Shown piece after piece: positions 36,760 through 46,077 of a stretch of DNA of 64,000 bases. Position 1 is the stretch's first letter. The number at the start of each line of letters is the position of its first letter. The position numbers and the translations under genes are program-made. Origin of the DNA: Sphagnum compactum (lineage: Eukaryota > Bryophyta > Sphagnopsida > Sphagnales); NCBI GenBank assembly GCA_965153455.1, contig OZ234493.1, positions 4,340,001 to 4,404,000 on the forward strand, written 5' to 3'. Under the pieces are notes generated by a model. It made no database searches and was not told where the DNA came from. It saw nothing but the letters and a program-made list of their open reading frames with translations.

Positions 36760-37875
36760 GCAAGGCTCATTGATGTCCATGTTTTTTCAATGTTAAAAAT
36801 AGTTGTGTTTGCTCCATGGCAACAAGTTGAAATTCATTGTTCTAAGCATTTGTAAGCCCTATTTTCTTTCACCCTTTCAAGATTAGTGTTTCAGGTTGCT
36901 ACTCAACTCCTTCCATGCGTTATGTAACCATTCACATATGCATGGTTTTAAATTATTCATTTTGAAGTCAACGTTTGAATCTTTGCCATTTTCAATTTGT
37001 TCTTTCATTTGTTGAACTCCATTTTGAATGCATGTTTGAGTGGGCGTTGTAGTATGACATCAGCTGGTTACAAAACATTGGTACAATTTGTTGGTATAAA
37101 AATTACCAAGATGTTTGGATGTTTTGTTTTATCTGGTTTAACAATCTTGACTTTTGTGTACATTCTAGCAATCTAATAACCAAACCATTCTTTGTTGTAT
37201 TTGCAATTCAACTAATTCAATTTAAGCTTTATGGTAAACACCATGACATTCTCCACATAAGGTTTTGTCATTTCAAGGTTTGACCAATGATTCTCACTAT
37301 AGGTGAGATCCCGCCCATTTGTTACACACATTTTTCTTTGATTGTTATTTGGTGGCAATGTTCGTGGTGTTGTGCTTGTAAAGATGATTTGTAGTGGCAA
37401 TAACACTCCCGCTACAAATGAAGATACTACCACAATCACCTACCTTTTGTCCTCTATGCCAAGTACATGAACATGTTTGGAACCTTTATTTTCCCATGTG
37501 CGTTTTCCTATTATAGGTACAAGATGTATACAAATCTGATCATTATTGACAAGAAGAGAAGGTGGAATGTCATAGGCCTTTGTTAGGTAAGCAACATGAT
37601 AAGCCATGTACCTACTTTGTTCTTGCCAATTTAATGGAAGCTTGTTAGCTATAGTTATACTAACCCTAAAGGTTCAATTCGTGTAATGTTTCATGAATTG
37701 ATGGGTCCATTTTTGAGTAACTTTAAACCCACCAAGTTTGTTGTCAAAAAACACATCAAGGGCCAAAGATTCATTCATTCCACAAAGTATGGGCTCGACC
37801 ATGGAGGTCGTTAAGGGCTGACTTGCATCTTTCATTTTGTGCAACATGTCTACCATAAATTTTTTAAATATAGGG
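36760..37875 (-). pseudogene. DDE superfamily (pogo-type) transposase relic
   Basis: Minus-strand frames in order match a DDE-1 transposase: ANKLPLNWQEQSRYMAYH-like, NNDQICIHLVP (first catalytic Asp in NDQ), HVLGIEDKRQV, then VVVSSFVAGVLLPLQIIFT, TPRTLPPNNN, DLTYSENHWSNLE, a VWLLDC block holding the second Asp in another frame and followed by a stop, PTNCTNV and PADVILQRPLKHAF. Frames switch several times and contain stops (for example just after the second Asp), so the element is dead. No terminal repeats were identified. Confidence 0.75.
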
Positions 37876-38269
37876 TGATTTTAAAGTAGTGGTAAATTTT
37901 GCTTCCTAGTTTCAACTTTTATGCCTAGTTTAACTACACAACAACACATTTTAGGTTTTGCAATTGGCCTTTACAACTACATATTAATCAAAAAGGACAT
38001 ATGCAACTAGTGATTAATGAGTTTGTTAAACCCATGTCATTTCACCCATTTAATCACAAAAGATGTTCAATTGCAAAACCTAGTCATTTTAACGATTAAA
38101 ATTTTAAAATTTTCTTATAATAGTGAAATTCCATGTCATCATTACCTTGGTATGACGTGTAAAGTGCATGCCATTTCAACTTAATCATTTTATTCGACTA
38201 ATGTTACAAAAAACACCTTGATAGAAGGATGACTATGTCAAAAATCTATAAACATGTTATGAATCATTT
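37876..38269. other. Spacer upstream of the DDE relic
   Basis: No coding frame recognised. It may hold more of the decayed element. Confidence 0.3.
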
Positions 38270-38990
38270 GCACACGACCAAAAGTCAACCTAGTTAAGTT
38301 AGGTAACCTAGCCTAATTTGTTTAGTCAAAAGTCAACCTAGCTTAACATAGCTAAGTTAGCTACCTATGTTAAGCAAAGTAACCTAAGTTAAGTAGCCTA
38401 GATTAAAAACAAACGTCAAACTCCTAACTCAAGAAGCTTAGATTAGATTATCTAACCTAAACCAAATGGCCTAGGTATCATAGGTTGCAAGAGTGAGGAC
38501 TTGAACCCAAAGTGGAAAAACTTTTCATTTTCACTTTGGGGTTCAAGTTTTCATCCATTGCATTACCACATTTTTTTATACTAATTATATTTAACATAAA
38601 ATTATAAACCTCAAAACTTTTAGCCTTGAACTAACCTTGGCCACCTTAGGTTGACCTAGGTCAACCTACCTACTACCTATCAACCTAGCCTAAACTTAAA
38701 CCTCCTTAGGATGACTTAAAATGAATTAGTTTGTCAACCTATATTATTTACTAACCTAGCTTATGTTAACCTAAACATTCTTAAGTTAAAAAAAAATCTA
38801 GTATAATTATGTTGTATTTATTCGCATCATAGTCGCATTTAGTTGCACAAACTTAAGGTGGTTACAAATTCGATAAAATATATTGTAATGAGGCTACTTA
38901 TGTTGATTTAACAAAAAACCTAAAGTTAGGAACCTAGGCAAGCCTACTTAGGTTAACTTATTAATAAGGTAACATATTTTAAGTATTTAA
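38270..38990. repeat. Degenerate CCTAGGTTAA-type simple repeat
   Basis: Short phrases such as 'taacctaa', 'cctagcctaa', 'aagttaggt' and 'aggttaac' recur on both strands at irregular spacing. The region is low-complexity and noncoding. It does not form a regular telomere repeat. Confidence 0.6.
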
Positions 38991-39224
38991 ATTAATTATA
39001 TGTAGTAAATTTTCTTATGTCAAATTAAATAACTCACAAGATAACTTATATTACGAAGTAAGTTTTTAGTAAATAACTACATACACATTAATTTAATATG
39101 TTAACCAAAGTTAATGTGATAGATAGTTAGAAAGTTAAAAAGTTATGTGTCACCTATGACAGATGTGAACATTAAACACCATTTTTCAATGGATGGAATT
39201 CATCCATATTGTTCATCCATAACT

Positions 39225-39470
39225 CCTAATTATGTCCTAGTTAACTTTTAGTTAAATCTTAATTAACTCCTAGTTAAGTTTTAATTAATTCCTAGTTAAA
39301 TCCGAGTTAACTCCCAGTTAATTCCTAACTAATTATTAATTAAGTTTTAGTTAAGTTTTAGTTAATTCGTAATTAAATCTTAGTTAATTCCAAGTAATTT
39401 TTAATTAAATCCAAATTAACTTTCAGTTAAATTTCAGTTAACTCATAATCAATTTTCAATTAAAAAGGTT
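39225..39470. repeat. Degenerate 'tcctagttaa' tandem repeat
   Basis: Units of about 15-16 bases such as 'taactcctagttaagtttt', 'taattcctagttaaatc' and 'taactcccagttaattc' follow each other for about 245 bases with many substitutions. Confidence 0.75.
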
Positions 39471-41400
39471 TTCAAGAAGCTTTCTTACTCGATGCACACA
39501 TTGAAACCTCCTTGGAAGCTTCTTTAAGCTAGGCCTCCAAAGGGGAATAAATGAGAGTAAGACCTTTCATTTCCTTTAGTCTATTCAATATCAATTTTAG
39601 GCACCATCTTGCACCATAGCCTTGTCATGTTCTTTTCATGTTCATGTTTGTATATGTTAACATAATAAAAATCCATTTTCACATTTATTTTGCACATTTT
39701 GTGTTCTTGTTTTTGAATCACGCAATCTTGTTTTTGTTCCTTGTTTGAAAATTAAACTTAGACCTTTCTTTTAATATTTATTTTTATGTTTTTTGTGTCC
39801 TTGACATCACCTTTTTCAAAATGATTACTAATATTGTCGTCATAATAAGTTAACAATAAATTGTTTAATACAAATACACATGCATGTGAATTTGTGACTT
39901 CAAAAACCTCATGGCACACAAAAAAATATGGCATACCATGACAAATATTGGTGTTATAAATTCAAAACACACAAAAACTTATGGTGTCACAAAAATCATG
40001 GATTGCCATGAATTTATGACACCTTGTTACCAAATGGCATGCCATGTTATCATCACATGGAAGACCAAATCATTATTAATCGCAAAGGACAACAATATTT
40101 TCAACTAGTTAATAAATGAAATTAATTCATCAAATCAATGACATGAATCATGATGTGAAATTAGTGTCACAAGTTATGAGTTGTTGTGACTATTAGTCAA
40201 CCATGTTGTTATGTGGCATGTCATGTCAACATCACACAACAATAAATTGTAATTATTCACCAAAAGTTGCAAAAATCAATGGAATTTTGTTATTACCTAA
40301 TTTTTGATAATTCAAAATACATTAAAAAAACATTTTTGAAAATTTGATGTTTGTGTAAAAACCATCAAGTTGCGATATCGAGCACAATCACAAAACCATA
40401 ATGCCACATGGCACCACAATGTCTTTTACAACTACACAATCATTAACATGAAGTTGTAATTACAATTGTAATAAAAAAAAACAATAGTCGTTTTATTAAT
40501 CAATTGTAAAACCCAAAATGTGTTGTGTTACATGGGCATATTTGGTTTTGACTTTTCTTCTATCTATAAACCAATCATAGAGGTTAGTTTTTCAAAGTTT
40601 TGCTTAAGGACTAGGACATCTTGGTTTTTTATAAGCACTTTTCAAGAAAAGTAGGGCATGATGTCTATTACCATGGTATTTTTTGATTAGTGTGGAGATG
40701 GGTGGTCACAAGTCTTGCTGAAAATAGTTAATTGACATATGTTTCAAGCTTGTGCACATGTGATTTATTAGCTTTTGTTTGTTCTTCATCTAACCCCTCT
40801 GTTTGATTTCTTGGTGTGCTTTTAAAGTTGCTTTAAATTTCTTAGGTTGACCAATTGGACGTTTCTGCATTACACATTGGGTATCTTTCTCCTGTGCTAC
40901 CTTTTCCAACAAATCAACTTTATGTTGTTATTTGCTTTGGTGTTCATCTTTTGTGATAGGTTTAAATAACCATGGTAGTGTCTTTCAATTTTTTTGTTGA
41001 GTACCCATCTAGGCATTAAACTAACAATAACTCTCTTCATTCAATCTCTTTTCATTTTTTCCACTTTTTAAATATAAGAAGTTTTTCCAAATGTATGCTT
41101 TATAGAAACAATTTAGCAAAGATTGTTCCATTTTTTTTCACTCACATGCATCTTTATATCCTTAGCCTTTCAATGCAAACTATTATACAAAAATAAGTAG
41201 CAAGAGTGTTCCAAGTTATTTTCATGTTCACTTCCCATTTCTATCTAATATTTCCATGCTCCTAAACATAATATGATAATAGTTATTCAATGAAAATTGC
41301 TTTTGCATTGCAAATTGCTCCAACAACATAGTTACAAAAAAACTCCAAAATGATTGTATCTACATCAGTCCTATTGATACGGATACCACGAGATTAGCTT
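39471..41400. other. AT-rich spacer, nothing recognised
   Basis: No gene or regular repeat was found. The longest plus-strand frame (39911-40108) is low-complexity. Confidence 0.45.
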
Positions 41401-41439
41401 TTCATCGACAAGCCTCGAGTTTTACACATATGGAAAGTA

Positions 41440-41601
41440 ATCTAGCGTGAGCTACGTGAGCACCAAGTAATTTACCAGATAGGTTAATGAGCCGAGCATT
41501 ATTTGCCCACCAGGCAAAAACTGTAGTTTCTTGATCATGACCAACTAAAGCTAAGGTTCCATTAAAGAGTGTTTCCACGGGGTAGAACCTCCTCAAGGAA
41601 T
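41440..41601 (-). pseudogene. Nuclear plastid DNA insertion: psbD end / psbC start
   Basis: The minus strand carries the overlap of the plastid photosystem II genes psbD and psbC. In one frame it reads EEVLPRGN followed closely by a stop, the D2 C-terminus. In another it reads [16 protein letters not shown], then [19 protein letters not shown] and AHVAHA, the N-terminus of CP43. Substitutions (for example FAWWAN where CP43 has FAWWAG) and abrupt loss of similarity on both sides mark it as a decayed nuclear copy of about 160 bp, not a gene. It shows that plastid DNA has been transferred to this locus. Confidence 0.9.
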
Positions 41602-41674
41602 GTTAAGGAGCAAAGGAATTAAATTGCACAAAAAGGCAAAGCAATCAAGCAGCATGGCACCCTATGATATATGC

Positions 41675-41795
41675 TAAAAACCCTACACCAAGAAATTTGT
41701 AATAAAAAGTACCAAAAACCCTAAATCAAAAAATTTGTAACAAAAAAAATACAAAAAACCCTAAATCAAAAAATCTGTAACAAAAAAAGGTATCA
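41675..41795. repeat. Three-copy AT-rich tandem repeat, about 40-bp unit
   Basis: A unit with 'aaaaccctaaatcaaaaaat' followed by 'tgtaacaaaaaa' occurs three times, with small changes. The 'ccctaaa' inside resembles the plant telomere heptamer but is not itself repeated in tandem. Confidence 0.7.
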
Positions 41796-42469
41796 AGAAA
41801 CTTGATTAATCTTGGGTGATCTTCATCTTTGTCAAAATGTTAAAAAATAATTTAATACTTTTGACAAAAAATATGAATAAATTTCTTAAACATGTCAAAT
41901 TGAAAATTTTAAAATTAATTAAATGTTTGACAATTGACTGTTGAATTGGCGAAGGTACTATGATACTTATGCAAGGCACCAATAGAAAATTTCCTCTGTA
42001 GGTATCAAAAAGGCACCTTAACCAATCACATTTCTCCTTAGTCCATGACATTTTTTCTTCTGCTTTTCAAAAATGTGGGGCATTTTGAAAAGTGAAATGC
42101 GAGTTGCTTGAACAAGGATTTTGTTTTTTTGCTATACCCTATGGATATCATGACAAATATGTTGGTGCTTCATGTTAGGTAACTCCCTTGGAGCTGGGTG
42201 TTCCTGAAATAAGGGTCCCTCATTGTCTCTGCCTTATGGAGCATTTATTTTGGGATTGTCCCGCTATGAGGGTGTCACCCTAAGCTTATGGGTCATGTCT
42301 CATTAGATCCCTCCCACTCTTAAGTGTATGTAAGAACCCTCGTCCACTTGCATTTTGTGTGATTTATGAATGTTTAGGTTCATGAAAAAAGCTCAGCTCC
42401 TGAGTTACATGTGTGGGAAAGCCCAAGACCATATAGCCTTTAAAGATTTGCTCTGATTTTTCCCCCTTT

Positions 42470-42517
42470 TTTTTCCCATGATACCCTGTGAGTACCTAAT
42501 GGGTATCATGGGAAAAA
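42470..42517. repeat. Perfect 17-bp inverted repeat (hairpin)
   Basis: Arms 42470-42486 and 42501-42517 are perfect reverse complements (right arm 'gggtatcatgggaaaaa'), separated by a 14-base loop. It lies in noncoding spacer and may be part of a small transposable element. Confidence 0.85.
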
Positions 42518-42634
42518 TGAGGAGGATATTAAGAAAGAAAATGCCCCACTCTGGTTTCGAAGAACCAAAAGTGCATCAGCATTTTTTTTTTTCGAAACAC
42601 CCAAAAAAATGGGGAGGGAAAAATAAATTGGGTG

Positions 42635-42712
42635 ACATTACATATAGTAAAAGACGTCGGGATGAGAAATGAAGCTTCCCCTGAATCCGTCCCGTCCTCC
42701 ATCCGTCCCGCC
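42635..42712. repeat. Dispersed repeat, copy 1
   Basis: Contains 'acattacatatagtaaa' and 'gaagcttcccctgaatccgt' followed by 'cccgtc'. The same two blocks in the same order and orientation occur near 51058-51215, so this is a dispersed repeat family, type unknown. Confidence 0.7.
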
Positions 42713-43110
42713 TGTGCACTTGTTAAGGGCAGTAGAGACTACCTTTGATTTCTGTAGGGTATCTAGAGAGCGTATTGCAGAGCATAAAATCCTGCAGGAT
42801 GTGTTATGCTCCTATGGGCATTCCATTTTTGTAAAGTGTGGCTTGTTTTAAAGTTTTTTTGGGGGAAAAAAAAAAGGTTAGGTTTCTCCTTACACTCAGT
42901 AAAGCACACAAGTGAGGGCATTAACGAAACTGGGCAGTACTTGGCTGTGACCTCATGCTGGCCCTTATTCCAGTAATGCCCTCGGCCTTGTGCTTTACCT
43001 TACACTTGAAGTGCTTAATTAAGCGTGCCGGTGGGTGCGTTTCTGCCCTCCCATTGCACCAAACAAATCCGAGTAGGTGGGTAATATGCCATCCCATTAC
43101 ACTAAACAAA

Positions 43111-43521
43111 TCGTGATTTATGAACGATTAGGTTAATGATAAAGTTCGCCTCGTGACCTACGAACGTTCATGTTCACGATAAAGCTCGCCTCGTGATTTA
43201 CGAACGTTCAGGTTAATGATAAAGTTCGCCTCGTGATTTACGAACGTTCAGGTTAATGATTAAGTTCGCCTCGTGACCTACGAACGTTCATGTTCACGAT
43301 AAAGCTCGCCTCGTGATTTACGAACGTTCAGGTCAATGATAAAGTTCGCCTCGTGATTTACGAACGTTCAGGTTAAGGATAAAGTTCGCCTCGTGACCTA
43401 CGAACGTTCATGTTCAGGATAAAGTTCGCCTCGTGATTTACGAACGTTTAGGTTTATGATAAAGTTCCCCTCGTGATTTACGAACGTTAGGTTCATGATA
43501 AAGCTGGCCTCGTGCTTCACG
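43111..43521. repeat. 40-bp tandem repeat with 120-bp higher-order unit
   Basis: About ten head-to-tail 40-bp monomers. The 8-bp palindrome GAACGTTC is perfect in seven successive copies, at 43162, 43202, 43242, 43282, 43322, 43362 and 43402, exactly 40 bases apart, and degenerate in one copy before and two after. A distinct variant with 'tcgtgaccta' recurs at 43151, 43271 and 43391, giving a 120-bp higher-order period. The array ends about 350 bp before a strong splice donor (43869) that probably closes the leader exon of the nucleoside hydrolase gene. Confidence 0.95.
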
Positions 43522-43868
43522 ATGGGTGCGGCCCACTAGTGGGGCCGGACTCGGCTGTCCCGTTTCTGTTTTCCTTCCCGGGCTGCTGACTGATTGACTA
43601 ACCAGGTGCTTCGTTCCCCTGCGTCCTTTCGCCTTCTTCGTGTTCATGTCCATTTGCTGCTACTTCCTTTTTCTGCTGCTTTTTCTTTCTGCTTTTCCTT
43701 TTGGCTGTAGAGGAGAAGAGCAAAAGGAAACACACCAGCAAGAACAACTAACCCTAACCCAAAATTTGTTCCTTTTCTTCTCGAGTGCAGCCAACAATAA
43801 GAGCGGAGCAAGACAATAAATCAGTGCAGTTTCTTCTTCTTCTTCTTCGTCTTCTTCTGCTCAATCAG
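43522..43868 (+). promoter_or_regulatory. Putative promoter and noncoding leader exon of the nucleoside hydrolase
   Basis: GC-richer sequence follows the tandem array, then a pyrimidine-rich 'ttcttcttcttc' run, ending in CAATCAG followed by GTAAGTGC at 43869, an excellent plant 5' splice site. I infer a leader exon whose intron runs to about 46077-46149, just before the first coding exon. No coding frame crosses the donor in phase with the hydrolase. Confidence 0.5.
43646..43819 (+). CDS. Possible upstream ORF with signal-peptide-like start
   Basis: A 57-codon frame in the presumed leader exon. It begins MSICCYFLFLLLFLSAFPFG, a hydrophobic run that looks like a signal peptide, followed by a Gln/Glu-rich stretch, and ends before the leader splice donor. 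It could act as an upstream ORF reducing translation of the hydrolase, or be chance. No homologue is recognised. Confidence 0.2.
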   Translation: MSICCYFLFLLLFLSAFPFGCRGEEQKETHQQEQLTLTQNLFLFFSSAANNKSGARQ

Positions 43869-46077
43869 GTAAGTGCTGGAGGACATCTGCTCCACCAACA
43901 TCCAATCTCCATGTGTTAATGAATTTGAGCTTTGGAAGTTTGGTTTTGCACCTTCCACCTTAGTTATGAATTGGACTCTCTCACCTTAGCTCTGGGGCGA
44001 GGAGGGGAGGGCTTTGATTTTGACATTCAACATGGGTTATCTGCCCTAGAAAGAGAATGAATTCGTGCAAATTTCTTGAGAGTTCTAAGCTCTCTTTTAC
44101 CTTTGTTTGCAACTGTATTGTTTTGTAAACAACAAGGTCGTTGAGGAATATGACTTCCATGTTGTTGTTGTCGTCTTTATTTCTTCCAGTGCTAGCAACA
44201 GGCAATGGTAGTAGTAACTTTGGAAGCTTTACCTCCAAATGGAAATCAAAATCCTCCAAAATACTGAAATACTTGTAAATGCCAATGAAAATAGCTAGAT
44301 TTATTAGTGAAAAATCATCTTCCATTAGGTTCATTTGTGTCCAATTTTGTGCACATTTGATAGACTGGTTCATGAGTTGGATTTGTGTCAAGAATTGCAC
44401 ATCAAAACAAACATGGGGAAAGTAGACAGGAAGAAAGAGGTTCTGCATTTGAATTTTTTTCTTTTATTGCTTTGAGGATGAATTGCTCACCTATTGTGGT
44501 CGTCAGTGTTATTACTGTGGGTCTCTGAGGTCTGGTATTGCTCAATTTGCAAGGGGAGAGCAATATTGTCCTGGTTGTTTTTCACTGGAGCAAACATAAT
44601 CACATTTTTTTAGCACCCTAAGGTTTTTCCCCTCCTTTGTGATAGTCATGAAAAGAATAGCGGGGTGTATGTTGTGAGCTCTAACTTATTGCTGAATTGA
44701 TAGTCCAGCTGGATGCATTGATGGGTGAATCTTGTTGCGCAAGTTCATGTTCTACACAGAGTATGTTTCACAGTCTTGACAAGAAAGTATGGGTGTTATC
44801 TGCTCTTTGAAGAGTTAGGTGTTTCTGTCATGTTCTGTTTAAGACCGATGATAGCTGAGTTCTGGGAATGGGGGAATGAAGAACTTGGAACTGACTGCAA
44901 CCCATATTTCATGGCCTGTTCAGCAGACTCAAACTGGCCTGGTTGCATTTATAGTAGGTCCTCCTACATTCTTCCTGTTTATCAATGAGCACCTTCTCTA
45001 GTGCTGTATTTTCTTTAGTTCGACTTTTGATGAGCTATGTCTCTTGAGTGCTAGCCAACCTCATGTCTGAGCTTCCTGGTGCTTCTGGAAACACAACAGA
45101 AATTCAGGACCCGGATTTTGTATAATGGTTTGCCTTTTTGTTGCTGGGTTATTATATACTTATCGACACCCACCAAACATGAGCTATGAAGTCGGTAGTT
45201 TGTCATTGCTATTTGTGATGAATTTTGATGCTCTGAGCCTTGTGAGCAACTCTTACAAGGTTATGGCCACATTTGTTGTCGTCTTACCTTCAAATTGTCA
45301 TTATACAGAAGTCCCTGCAATTTTATAGATACCCCAGTGTGTTTTTCTTCAAATTTTTTGATTTTACACAAGTAGTGAATTTGTGCTGAAAGAACACATT
45401 TTACACTGAAAAAACATGTTTTTCCAAGTTTTTCCCAAAACAGAAATCACAAAATAGCAAAAGTTTTCCACAAAAACAATCTCTGAGATATGCTAGTTTT
45501 TCTGTGAATTCCAAAGGTTCTTGGGCATAATTCCCAGAGTTTCTGAACTGATTGTGAAAATCATTCTGAAATTCCATGTAGGAGTGTTTACTATCCATCT
45601 GTTTCACACTTTTACATTGCTTGGTTCTCTTGGATTCTTAAATATCAGGATTCCATGGGCTGATGTCATGTGGGTTACTGCCTCATTGGTTGATGCTTCG
45701 TTTCATCTGTATTTACTAAGTCCAGAAATGTCAGTACTAATGTAGTTGATTGCAAAGAAGCCATGTGTGTGTTTAGGAACATTTGTCTGAACCAATTAGC
45801 GTCCAATGGGCATGCATTGACTCTATACAAAGATGAATTTGCCTAAAATCCTCCTCTCATTGTGAGTTGCTATTGTAAGGTATGGATATACAAATGTAGA
45901 AGACAAGTTTAGAGAGTGATGACTAACTGTGCCTGGGCTTTGGCTTGCACCATGTGGAAATGCTGGAAAAATGGCATACTCTGTTGTATTCCTCACACTG
46001 ATTCCTGGCAGTAATTTTGGGATGCTGATTGTTTCTGGGCATTGTGTTGGTGGGGTACAAAGCATTTTTGAAGAAAT

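Noticed and set aside
38270-38990. Interstitial telomere array
   Set aside because: The short CCTAA-type words are irregular and do not form consecutive plant telomere heptamers.
43111-43521. CRISPR array
   Set aside because: The units are contiguous 40-bp tandem repeats without variable spacers, in a plant nuclear context.
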